A stretch of DNA of 42,316 bases from an uncultured Hyphomonadaceae bacterium (GTDB taxonomy: Bacteria > Pseudomonadota > Alphaproteobacteria > Caulobacterales > Hyphomonadaceae): NCBI GenBank assembly GCA_913056435.1, contig CAJXMY010000002.1, positions 1-42,316 of the forward strand, given 5' to 3'. Below, piece by piece: positions 1 to 8,660 of this stretch. A program made the translations under genes and the position numbers. How positions within the stretch are numbered: position 1 is the stretch's first letter; every line of letters starts with the position of its first letter. The notes below the pieces were generated by a model, which worked only from the letters and a program-made list of their open reading frames with translations, did not search any database and was not told where the DNA came from.

Positions 1-1784
1 CCCTCCGCCACGGTTCCATCTTCCGCAGCAAGTTCATCGAGATCGAACATCAGCTCGTCCTCATTCAGATCGAGGTCGTCGGACGCAACCGCTTCCCCTG
101 CTCTGTCTGACGTCTTTCCAAGCTCACCGAGTGCGAGGAGCGCACGCTCTTCCTCGGTAAGATCCATTTCCTCACCCAGCGCATCTGCTGCCATTTCGGC
201 CTCCATCTGCTCCAGCGCCTCGGGTTCAACCCAACCGACCTGAACACGGGCGCGCATGATGAAGAGCTGAGCGTCATCCTTGCGCATTTCGCCTTTCTTC
301 AGAATACCATCCTGCCAAACCGGCTTTCCGTCCGGCCCATTTTCGCGCCATCCGGTCAGATCGTCCGGCACAAGACCGGCAACATCCTCGACGGATTTCA
401 CGTCATTCTCGCCAAGCTTGACGGCGAAGGCCGGGCTCATGCCGTCAAGGTCCATGACATCGTCCTCAACGCCAAGCTCAAGGCGCTGTGCGTTCAGCTG
501 CTCGGCAAGCCGTTCGAGATATTCGCGGGCCCGTTCCTGGATCTCCGCGGCCACTTCCTCATCGAACCCTTCGATCTGCATAAAGTCTTCGGCCGCCACA
601 TAGGCGATCTCCTCGACCGTCTCAAACCCTTCAGAGGCCAGAAGCTGGGCCAGGGTCTCATCCGCATCAAGCGCCGTCATGAAGAGTTCTGTGCGCGCCT
701 GGAACTCGCGCTGATAGCGCTCGGAATCGTCGCTTTCCGTCACGAGGTCGATCTGCCAGCCCGTCAGCTGGGACGCCAGACGAACATTCTGCCCGCGCCG
801 GCCAATGGCCAGAGGGAACTGGTCGTCGGCCACGACAACTTCCACGCGATGCTCATCCTCGTCGAGGACAACTTTCGAGACCTCAGCGGGCTGCAGGGCG
901 TTCACGATAAAGGTGGCATCGTCAAAGTTCCACGGGATAATATCGATTTTTTCCCCCGACAATTCACCCACAACAGCCTGTACACGGGCCCCCCGCATGC
1001 CCACACAGGCGCCAACAGGGTCGATTGAACTGTCATTGGAGAACACCCCGATCTTGGCTCTTGAGCCCGGATCACGGGAGCAGGACTTGATCTCGATCAC
1101 ACCCTCATAAACTTCCGGAACCTCTGCGGCGAAGAGCTTGATCATGAAGTCGGGATGTGCCCGCGACAGGAAAATCTGCGGTCCTTTGACCTCCCGGCTG
1201 ACCTTGTACAGATAGGCGCGGACCCGGTCATTGGGCTGGAAATTCTCCCGCGGAATACCGTCATTGCGGCGGATGATGCCTTCCGCGCGCCCAAGATCGA
1301 CAATCACATGGCCGTATTCAACACGCTTCACGATGCCATTGATGATTTCGCCTTCGCGGTCCTTGTATTCATTGAACTGGCGTTCGCGTTCCGCATCGCG
1401 GACCTTCTGCATGATGACCTGCTTTGCGGTCTGGGCCGCGACACGTCCAAAATCAAAGGGCGGAAGCTCTTCCTTGATCTCGTCGCCGACCTCCAGCGAG
1501 GCATCGATCTTCTTGGCGTCGCTCAGTGCGATCTGAACCGCCGGCTCGTCCAGTTCCTCATCGGCAATGACCGTCTGGACACGCCAGAGGCTCTGTTCCC
1601 CGGTCTCATGATCAATCACAGCGCGAATGTCATGTTCCTGACCATAACGGGACTTGGCCGCACGCTGTATGGCCTCCTCCATCGCTTCGATAACGATCGC
1701 GCGGTCAATGGCCTTTTCCTCCGCAACCGCTTTCGCGATCTGCATGATTTCAAGCCGGTTTGCTGAAACGCCAACAGTGCTCAT
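1..1784 (-). CDS. nusA: Transcription termination/antitermination factor NusA (3' end runs off the window)
   Basis: Minus-strand reading from ATG at 1784 gives MSTVGVSANRLEIMQIAKAVAEEKAIDREIVIEAMEEAIQRAAKSRYGQEHDIRA, a typical NusA N-terminus; acidic C-terminal extension near position 1; sits directly after rimP. Confidence 0.95.
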   Translation of the reverse strand, partial: MSTVGVSANRLEIMQIAKAVAEEKAIDRAIVIEAMEEAIQRAAKSRYGQEHDIRAVIDHETGEQSLWRVQTVIADEELDEPAVQIALSDAKKIDASLEVGDEIKEELPPFDFGRVAAQTAKQVIMQKVRDAERERQFNEYKDREGEIINGIVKRVEYGHVIVDLGRAEGIIRRNDGIPRENFQPNDRVRAYLYKVSREVKGPQIFLSRAHPDFMIKLFAAEVPEVYEGVIEIKSCSRDPGSRAKIGVFSNDSSIDPVGACVGMRGARVQAVVGELSGEKIDIIPWNFDDATFIVNALQPAEVSKVVLDEDEHRVEVVVADDQFPLAIGRRGQNVRLASQLTGWQIDLVTESDDSERYQREFQARTELFMTALDADETLAQLLASEGFETVEEIAYVAAEDFMQIEGFDEEVAAEIQERAREYLERLAEQLNAQRLELGVEDDVMDLDGMSPAFAVKLGENDVKSVEDVAGLVPDDLTGWRENGPDGKPVWQDGILKKGEMRKDDAQLFIMRARVQVGWVEPEALEQMEAEMAADALGEEMDLTEEERALLALGELGKTSDRAGEAVASDDLDLNEDELMFDLDELAAEDGTVAE

Positions 1785-1788
1785 GGCC

Positions 1789-2385
1789 TCAGGCTCCACT
1801 TTCTGGGTTCGGGTTAAAGGGGTCAGTTTCGTCATCTTCTGACTCGAAACCGTCAAAATCAGGGTCGCCCGGCTGAGGCGGGAGTCCCCCGACCTTCTGG
1901 GCTGCCTCAATCAGGTCGTCGGTCAGGATCAGGCTGGCCTTTGTCATTTCGTGCAGACTGGCAACCAGGGCGCTATCATCACCCAGAAGGAGCGTTATAC
2001 CGTCCTCATCTTCTTTTTCGATCACGCCCTGGAAGCGCCGGCGCCCGTCGACGGGCATGGCCAGCTCGACTTTGGCGAGGTGCCCGACCCAGCGGGCGAA
2101 ATCTCCCGGGCGGGTCAGCGGTCGGTCGATCCCCGGCGTGGACACTTCGAGGCGATACGGATCGCTGATGGGGTCTTCGGCATCCATGATGGCCGAGAAC
2201 TGTCTCGAGAAGACGGCACAGTCTTCCACATCGCTGGGCGCCCCGCCTTCCCGATCAATCATGATCTGCAAGACCGGCCGCTTCCCGCCCATGATCCGCA
2301 CACGCACGATCTCGAGGCCGAGCTCGCTGGCAAGCGGCTCGGACAATTTGAGAATGCTTTGCTCCTGAATGGATGCGGCAATCAA
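1789..2385 (-). CDS. rimP: Ribosome maturation factor RimP (probable TTG start at 2385; ORF track start 2472 is probably too long)
   Basis: Protein ...IAASIQEQSILKLSEPLASELGLEIVRVRIMGGKRPVLQIMIDREGG...VSTPGIDRPLTRPGDFARWVG is RimP; the upstream extension overlaps a rho-independent terminator. Confidence 0.9.
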   Translation of the reverse strand: MIAASIQEQSILKLSEPLASELGLEIVRVRIMGGKRPVLQIMIDREGGAPSDVEDCAVFSRQFSAIMDAEDPISDPYRLEVSTPGIDRPLTRPGDFARWVGHLAKVELAMPVDGRRRFQGVIEKEDEDGITLLLGDDSALVASLHEMTKASLILTDDLIEAAQKVGGLPPQPGDPDFDGFESEDDETDPFNPNPESGA

Positions 2386-2401
2386 GGGACAGACCTTCGG
2401 A

Positions 2402-2437
2402 CAAAGAAAAGCGGCGGCTCCTTCCGGAACCGCCGCC
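2402..2437 (-). terminator. Rho-independent terminator downstream of cspA
   Basis: Minus strand GCGGCGGttccggaaggagCCGCCGC followed by TTTTCTTTG; 7-bp GC stem plus 3 bp beyond one mismatch. Confidence 0.8.
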
Positions 2438-2485
2438 GATAAACTTTCGACTTGGCCGCTTCTTACGCCCAAAACGGTGAAGAGT

Positions 2486-2695
2486 CTAGAGCAGCTTCAG
2501 ATCCACTGCAGATGTCTTGTTACGGCGTTCGTCGTGATAAAGCTCATATTCGATCGGCTGGTCGTCGGCGAGACCCTTGAGACCCGAACGCTCAACGGCA
2601 GAAATGTGCACGAACACATCTTTTCCGCCCTCGTCGGGAACGATGAAACCAAATCCTTTTGTGGCATTGAACCACTTTACTTTTCCGGTCGCCAT
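2486..2695 (-). CDS. cspA: Cold-shock protein (CspA family)
   Basis: MATGKVKWFNATKGFGFIVPDEGGKDVFVHISAVERSGLKGL: canonical CSD with RNP1/RNP2 motifs. Confidence 0.95.
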   Translation of the reverse strand: MATGKVKWFNATKGFGFIVPDEGGKDVFVHISAVERSGLKGLADDQPIEYELYHDERRNKTSAVDLKLL

Positions 2696-2838
2696 TGGCG
2701 AAACCCTTTCAATTCTTTATGCCCCCGCGCTGTGTCTGCCCAATGCAGAGCTACGGGCTCTCGATTACGGGGGGGTTCGTCACTCTAGGACACCAAAGGC
2801 GGGGTTCTGTCGGGGCAGACCTGCCGTATTCGAGACCT

Positions 2839-2868
2839 GTTACAGCCACATGAAGACGCTTACGTCAA
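2839..2868 (-). promoter_or_regulatory. Putative sigma70 promoter of cspA
   Basis: Minus strand TTGACG - 18 bp - TGTAAC (-35 at 2868-2863, -10 at 2844-2839), about 140 nt upstream of the cspA ATG. Confidence 0.5.
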
Positions 2869-2884
2869 GCAATTCAGGCAGGGC

Positions 2885-3571
2885 TCAGCAGCGCTCAAAG
2901 TCATACCAGACAGGCGCGATATCCCCAATATTCTTACGCTCATAACGGGTTGCAATGTGATCCATCGGGCGCTCGCGCCAGTTGTGAGCCTTTTGCGCCG
3001 TCCATTTGAAGCCGGTATGATTGACGAAGTGAACGAGCGCCTCATCGGCATAGTCGCGGACATCTGTGGCAAAGCGGACCTGACCGCCGGGGCGGACAAT
3101 CCGGGCCAGCAGATCAAGGAAGTCAGGCTGAACAAGGCGCCGCTTGCGATGGCGCGCCTTGGGCCAGGGGTCGGGAAATAGGATAAAGACCCGGTCAAGG
3201 CTGGCTGGGCAGAGCCGCTCGGCCAGCCCCCGTGCATCCTCGTCCCAGACAAATAGATTCGACACGCCGTGATCGTCGATGAGGCCAAGGCATTTGGCGA
3301 GGCCTTCCTGAAAAACCTCGCTTGCGAGCAGGGTCACGTCGGGCCTTCTCAGCGCCTGCCCGACAGGGTGCTCACCTCCTCCAAACCCTATCTCGAACCA
3401 GACTTCACCTCCGCCCGGTCTCAGGTCACGCGGATCCAGAAGCCCGGTGTCCGGCACGGGGACACGCCGCTGCGGCAGCAGCGTCTCCATTAGATGGATC
3501 TGGCGTGCCGACAAGGGCCGGCCACCGCGCCGTCCAAATGATTTCAGGGCAGGATGTTGAAGGTCTGACAC
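2885..3571 (-). CDS. trmB: tRNA (guanine-N7-)-methyltransferase TrmB (GTG start)
   Basis: WFEIGFGGGEHPVGQALRRPDV...VFILFPDPWPKARHRKRRLVQPDFL...: SAM-binding motif and FPDPWPKxRHxKRR signature; RBS AAGGAAGAAG upstream. Confidence 0.95.
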   Translation of the reverse strand: MSDLQHPALKSFGRRGGRPLSARQIHLMETLLPQRRVPVPDTGLLDPRDLRPGGGEVWFEIGFGGGEHPVGQALRRPDVTLLASEVFQEGLAKCLGLIDDHGVSNLFVWDEDARGLAERLCPASLDRVFILFPDPWPKARHRKRRLVQPDFLDLLARIVRPGGQVRFATDVRDYADEALVHFVNHTGFKWTAQKAHNWRERPMDHIATRYERKNIGDIAPVWYDFERC

Positions 3572-3586
3572 AGCTTCTTCCTTTGC

Positions 3587-3710
3587 CGGGTCCCGGCCCG
3601 GCCTGTTGGTGAAGGCGGTCTAACCAAGCCGGACCCCTCTGCAAAGACCCCCATTCCACAGGAGGGGACCGGGACGCGGACCCGACGGCAAGCCAGAACC
3701 GCTCTTGCCG
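3587..3710. other. GC-rich intergenic block with nested inverted repeats; possible structured RNA or leader
   Basis: CGGGTCC(3587-3593)/GGACCCG(3678-3684), CCCGG(3597-3601)/CCGGG(3669-3673), TTGGT/ACCAA, CCCCTC/GAGGGG and GGCAAG/CTTGCC arms. Confidence 0.35.
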
Positions 3711-3761
3711 AAACGGAGCCGCAGGTCCATGTGTGGCGCCCGTTCATGCTGGAAGAGATCC

Positions 3762-4985
3762 ATGACACACAGCTCTAAAGGCCAGGACACGCTGCCGATG
3801 CCGATCTGGGAGTTCGTGCCCATGATCGCCAGCCTGATGGCCCTCAATGCGCTGGCAATCGATATCATGCTGCCCGCGCTGAGTGAGATCTCCAGCCATT
3901 ATTCGCTGCAGGAAGCCAATGATCAGCAATGGGTGATCTTCGCCTACATCTTTGGCTTCGGCATCCCGCAGCTCTTCTTTGGCCCAATTTCGGATCGATA
4001 TGGCCGCAAGGGTCTGCTCCAGCTGTGTATTCTTGGCTATATACTGGCCGGACTTTTCTGCATGATGACATCCGCCTTTAGTGTCCTGCTGGCCATGCGT
4101 TTCCTGCAGGGGGTCTTTGCCGCCGGCGTGCGCGTGATTGCCGCTGCCATCGTCCGCGATCTCATGGCCGGCCGCGCCATGGCGCGGGTCATGTCGCTGG
4201 TCATGACGGTGTTCATGGCCGTTCCCATCTTCGCCCCGACCATCGGCGCCGCCATCCTGCTGGTGGCCCCCTGGCAATGGACTTTCGGCGTCTTGTGTGT
4301 GGGCGGATTGATGCTGCTGGTCTGGGTCCAGATCCGGCTGCCAGAAACCCAGCCAGAAGAGGCCAGACAGCCCTTGTCAGTGCGCCAGACCAGCCTGGCT
4401 TACAGGCAGGTCCTGACAACCCGGGAGACACTTGGCTACATGTCAGCCAGCGGAGTCATTTTCGGGTCTCTGTTTGCCTTTATCGCTGCCTCGGAACAGA
4501 TTTTCAGGGGAGTCTTCGATAAGGGCGAAAGCTTCGCCCTGTGGTTCGCGGGCATTGCCGCCAGTCTCGCCGTCGCAAACTTCATCAATGCGCGAATCGT
4601 GGAACGTTTCGGCATGCGTCGGATCAGCCACATCGTTCTGATCGGTTTCACGCTTCTGGCGCTGACCAACAGTCTCGCTATGCAGATGGGCGGGGAGCAG
4701 CTGATGCTGTTTTACCCGCTCTTTTGCCTGACCTTTGCCTGTTTCGGCATGATGGGGTCCAACTTTTCCGCCATCGCCCTGGAACCGCTGGGGCGCATCG
4801 CAGGAACCGCAAGCGCGGCCTATGGGTTTGCCACGAGCACGGTCTCCAGCCTGTTCGGCTATCTGGTCGCCAGCCGCTTCGACGGAAGCGTCATACCCGT
4901 CTTGAACGGTTTTGTCGTTCTGGGCGCCATCTCGCTGACCCTCGTGCTGATCACCGAACGCGGGCGGCTCTTTACCTGCTCCTAG
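3762..4985 (+). CDS. Bcr/CflA-type multidrug MFS transporter
   Basis: MTHSSKGQDTLPMPIWEFVPMIASLMALNALAIDIMLPALSEIS...FGPISDRYGRKGLL: MFS DHA1 signature; RBS GGAAGAG before ATG 3762. Confidence 0.85.
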   Translation: MTHSSKGQDTLPMPIWEFVPMIASLMALNALAIDIMLPALSEISSHYSLQEANDQQWVIFAYIFGFGIPQLFFGPISDRYGRKGLLQLCILGYILAGLFCMMTSAFSVLLAMRFLQGVFAAGVRVIAAAIVRDLMAGRAMARVMSLVMTVFMAVPIFAPTIGAAILLVAPWQWTFGVLCVGGLMLLVWVQIRLPETQPEEARQPLSVRQTSLAYRQVLTTRETLGYMSASGVIFGSLFAFIAASEQIFRGVFDKGESFALWFAGIAASLAVANFINARIVERFGMRRISHIVLIGFTLLALTNSLAMQMGGEQLMLFYPLFCLTFACFGMMGSNFSAIALEPLGRIAGTASAAYGFATSTVSSLFGYLVASRFDGSVIPVLNGFVVLGAISLTLVLITERGRLFTCS

Positions 4986-4986
4986 A

Positions 4987-6978
4987 TCACTCCGCGGCCG
5001 TCGGTGCCAGCCAGGCGGCTTCCACCACATCCACGACATCATCCATGATATCGGTGATCTTGAAGTCTTTCGGCGTATAAACCCGGCCGATCCCCATCTG
5101 TCGCAGGGCTTGCTCATCCTCATACGGAATGATGCCGCCGACAACCACCGGGACATGTTCCAATCCCACCTTGCGCATCTCCGCCAAGGTCTCGCGGACC
5201 AGATCAAGATGGCTCCCTGACAGGATGGACAGGCCGACCACATGGGCATCGGCTGCCTTTGCCTGAGCGGCGATTTCGGACGGGGTGAACCGGATCCCGT
5301 CATACACGACCTCCATACCACAGGCCCGCGCCCGCGCGGCAATCTGCTCGGCGCCGTTTGAGTGTCCATCAAGCCCGGGCTTGCCCAGGACATATTTCAA
5401 CCGCCGCCCCAGTCGTTCCGACAGCGCGTCCACCCGACCCCGCGTGGCCTCAATATCGGGGTCTCCGCCAGTCTCGATGACAGCGGCCACGCCGGTTGGG
5501 CCACGATACTCCCCGAACACCTCACGCAGGGCCGTGCCCCATTCTCCGGTCGTTACGCCGGCCTTGGCTGCCGCGATCGACGGCTCCATGATGTTCCCCG
5601 TTCCACTTGCGGCTTCTTTCAGCGCCTGCAAGGCGGCCCCGACGGCCCCGGCATCCCGGCGTCCTCGCCAGGCCTTGAGGGCATCAATCTGCTGACGTTC
5701 CACCATCGGGTCGACCGTCTGTATCGCGTCATTTCCTGCACCCAGGGGGCTCTCCTCGGTGGTGGTGTGCGTGTTCACACCAACCACTTTCAGGGATCCA
5801 CTTTCAATCCCGCGGATCCGGTCGATATGCGCCCCGACGAGGCTTTCCTTCATGTATCCGACCGCATCGACAGCTCCACCCATATCGTCAATACGCGCCA
5901 GCTCAGCACGCGCCTGATCCTTCAAGGCCTCCGTTTTGGCGTCCACCACATGAGATCCGTCAAACAGGTCCTCATATTCGAGCAGGTCGGTTTCAAAGGC
6001 GAGGATCTGCTGCATGCGCAGGGACCATTGCTGATCCCATGGCCGCGGCAAACCCAGGGCCTCATTCCAGGCCGGAAGCTGCAAGGCGCGACAGCGGGCG
6101 CGCTTGGACAGGGTCACCGCAAGCGCCTCGATCAGGATCCGGTACACATTGTTCTCTGGCTGCTGTTCCGTCAGGCCGAGCGAGTTGACCTGAACGCCAT
6201 ATCGAAAGCGCAGCGACTTGGGGTCGGTCACCCCATAGCGGTTGCGTCCGATCTCTTCCCACAGGTCGACAAAGGCCCGCATCTTGCAAAGCTCTGTGAC
6301 AAACCGGACCCCCGCATTCACGAAAAAGGAGATCCGGCCGAAGACGAGGGAAAAATCCTCATCCGGGACCTGACCGCCCGACTTTACGGCGTCGAGCACC
6401 GCACAGGCTGTGGCCAGTGCATAGGCCAGTTCCTGCTCCGGCGTCGCCCCCGCCTCCTGCAGGTGATAAGAACACACATTCAAAGGGTTCCATTTCGGAA
6501 CTTCTGTGTAGCACCAACTGACCATATCGGCGATCAGGCGCATGGAGGGCTGCGGCGGAAACACATAGGTGCCCCGCGAAAGATATTCTTTGATGATGTC
6601 ATTTTGCGTGGTGCCCCGCAGCTTGGCCCGATCATTGCCCCGTTCATCCGCAAGGGCGACATACAAAGCCAGCATCCAGGCCGCAGGTGCATTAATGGTC
6701 ATGGAGGTGTTCATGTCCTCCAGAGGCAGCGCGTCGAAAAGGGTCCGCATATCGCCGAGGTGAGAGACCGGGACACCGACCTTGCCCACTTCCCCCCGGG
6801 CCAGGATATGATCTGAATCATAGGCGGTCTGGGTCGGCAGGTCGAAAGCGATCGACAGGCCGGTCTGCCCCTTCGCCAGATTCGTCCGGTACAACGCATT
6901 CGACTTTTCAGCGGTCGAGTGGCCGGCATATGTCCGAAAGATCCAGGGACGATCTGGGCTATGCTGGAATTCGGTCAT
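4987..6978 (-). CDS. ecm: Ethylmalonyl-CoA mutase / MeaA-like B12-dependent acyl-CoA mutase
   Basis: MTEFQHSPDRPWIFRTYAGHSTAEKSNALYRTNLAKGQTGLSIAFDLPTQTAYDSDH... with C-terminal B12 domain KPGLDGHSNGAEQIAARARACGMEVVYDGIR; GGAGGAG RBS before ATG 6978; ccr nearby. Confidence 0.9.
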   Translation of the reverse strand: MTEFQHSPDRPWIFRTYAGHSTAEKSNALYRTNLAKGQTGLSIAFDLPTQTAYDSDHILARGEVGKVGVPVSHLGDMRTLFDALPLEDMNTSMTINAPAAWMLALYVALADERGNDRAKLRGTTQNDIIKEYLSRGTYVFPPQPSMRLIADMVSWCYTEVPKWNPLNVCSYHLQEAGATPEQELAYALATACAVLDAVKSGGQVPDEDFSLVFGRISFFVNAGVRFVTELCKMRAFVDLWEEIGRNRYGVTDPKSLRFRYGVQVNSLGLTEQQPENNVYRILIEALAVTLSKRARCRALQLPAWNEALGLPRPWDQQWSLRMQQILAFETDLLEYEDLFDGSHVVDAKTEALKDQARAELARIDDMGGAVDAVGYMKESLVGAHIDRIRGIESGSLKVVGVNTHTTTEESPLGAGNDAIQTVDPMVERQQIDALKAWRGRRDAGAVGAALQALKEAASGTGNIMEPSIAAAKAGVTTGEWGTALREVFGEYRGPTGVAAVIETGGDPDIEATRGRVDALSERLGRRLKYVLGKPGLDGHSNGAEQIAARARACGMEVVYDGIRFTPSEIAAQAKAADAHVVGLSILSGSHLDLVRETLAEMRKVGLEHVPVVVGGIIPYEDEQALRQMGIGRVYTPKDFKITDIMDDVVDVVEAAWLAPTAAE

Positions 6979-7124
6979 CGTGGCTCCTCCGGATTCTGTC
7001 TGTTGCGTCGCAACATGGTGGCACTCACCGAATGCGGCAAGGCCAGTTTGTTTTGCATCAACCTCTTGTCCTTGATGGAAAGCCTGACCATGTGACCCTA
7101 GGGGATCCTCTGAACCGGACAAAA

Positions 7125-7634
7125 ATGCTGACCACTTTTGCCTTGCCGCTCCGCCTGCGCCTCGCCTCAAGCGCCATCTTCCTGTGCGCGCTTCTGGTCG
7201 CGGCCGGTGCGCAGCGCAGCTTTCTTCTGGTGCCACTTCTGGCAGCCGCCTCGACCGGGGCCCACTGGCTCGCCAGCCGTCTGGCGCAGGGCGACCAGGC
7301 GGTTCTTTTGGGCATGCTCGATCCACAGACGCGTCGGCTAGCACAGCAGAATATAGCCCGCGCTGGCTTCTTTTTCGGACTGTTCGGCTATGGTCTGCTT
7401 TTCATGATCACCGTGTTTCTATCCGCGCTGGTGACGCCAACGGAACTGGCGCGGCAGCTCACAGGCTTCGATCTTAGCCTGATCCTTGTCCCGACAGGTC
7501 TAACGTTGGCTCTGGGCCTGGCCCGTCGGCGAGTTTCCACCACCATGGCAGCGGGCCCTCAGGGCGACTCCAGGCCTGGTACCGAGACGGACGCCTTCAT
7601 ACTCGAGGGCGAGGTCATTCCACCTGACGATTAG
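7125..7634 (+). CDS. Small predicted membrane protein of unknown function
   Basis: MLTTFALPLRLRLASSAIFLCALLVAAGAQRSFLLVPLLAAA...: several hydrophobic segments; divergent from ecm. Confidence 0.6.
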   Translation: MLTTFALPLRLRLASSAIFLCALLVAAGAQRSFLLVPLLAAASTGAHWLASRLAQGDQAVLLGMLDPQTRRLAQQNIARAGFFFGLFGYGLLFMITVFLSALVTPTELARQLTGFDLSLILVPTGLTLALGLARRRVSTTMAAGPQGDSRPGTETDAFILEGEVIPPDD

Positions 7635-7637
7635 GCC

Positions 7638-8513
7638 TTATAGCCAGCTGAGCGGACCCAGATCCGCACCCATCCTGTCGTAGTACAATCGCTGAATGTT
7701 TCGGGTCACTGGACCGGGACGACCCGACCCGATGGGGGCCCCGTCCAGCGAGACCACCGGCGCGATGAGGGCGCCGGCCGAACTCGTGAACACCTCACTG
7801 GCGCTGCGTAATGCCTCGACGCTAAACCGCGCCTCGACCAGAGGTACATCAGCGCCCGCCAGAAGATCTGTCACAGCGGCTCTGGTGATCCCGGGTAAGA
7901 TTTCCGTGCCGAGATTACGGGTTATCAGCTGACCCTCTGGCGTCACAATCCAGACATTGGCAGAGGCGGCTTCCGTCACATAGCCTTGCTCATACATGAT
8001 TGCTGTAACAGCCCCCCGCTCCCGCGCTTGCCGGTAAGCGAGCGCCTGAGACAACAGTTGCGTGGTTTTGAGATCCCGGCGCAACCAGCGCGTGTCAGGT
8101 AACGTGACCGCAGAGATGCCGTGCTCAGCCATCGGGCCGATCAAGGGCCGCGCGTCAGCAAACAGGAAAATGGTTGGCGTCAGCCGTTCCGGCCCCGCAA
8201 AGTCACGGTATCCCTCATTTCCCGCAGAAACTTGCACGTAGACAAGCCCCTCTTCGAAATCGTTGCGACATATCAATTCCTGATGAAGTTCAAGCCAGGC
8301 CTCGTCAGAAAACGGGTTCGGAATATCTATCTGGTCAAGCGTTCGTCTCAAACGGGTCACATGCGGCTGAAAGTCAATCAATCTCTGATTGAGAACCGCC
8401 GTCACTTCGTAGGCGGCATGCGCGAACAAGAAACCGCGATCAAATGGAGAAAGGACTGCCTGATCTGCCGTCACAAAACGCCCATTGAGATACATGATGG
8501 GGGCAAGCGTCAT
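7638..8513 (-). CDS. Class IV aminotransferase, D-amino-acid transaminase-like
   Basis: YLNGRFVTADQAVLSPFDRGFLFAHAAYEVTAVLNQRLIDFQPHVTRL...YVTEAASANVWIVTPEGQLITRNLGTEILPGITR: DAAT/BCAT fold-type IV signature. Confidence 0.88.
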   Translation of the reverse strand: MTLAPIMYLNGRFVTADQAVLSPFDRGFLFAHAAYEVTAVLNQRLIDFQPHVTRLRRTLDQIDIPNPFSDEAWLELHQELICRNDFEEGLVYVQVSAGNEGYRDFAGPERLTPTIFLFADARPLIGPMAEHGISAVTLPDTRWLRRDLKTTQLLSQALAYRQARERGAVTAIMYEQGYVTEAASANVWIVTPEGQLITRNLGTEILPGITRAAVTDLLAGADVPLVEARFSVEALRSASEVFTSSAGALIAPVVSLDGAPIGSGRPGPVTRNIQRLYYDRMGADLGPLSWL

Positions 8514-8660
8514 AACACCAAGCTCCAGTTCCGATTAACCCGAATTGCTGCAATGCACAATTTTTCTTGCCTTGCCGAGGTTTTGAAACAATTCTGATCT
8601 GGTTCGCAATAAGTGTGAAGTCGCCCGCAAGTGGCGCGGTTAGTATGTTAGGAGGAAGAC

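Noticed and set aside
5362-6816. 484-aa plus-strand ORF antisense to the mutase gene
   Set aside because: Shadow of ecm codon positions; no recognisable motif and no supporting RBS.
6979-7344. N-terminal extension of the mutase ORF
   Set aside because: Non-conserved, overlaps the divergent gene; strong GGAGGAG RBS supports ATG at 6978.
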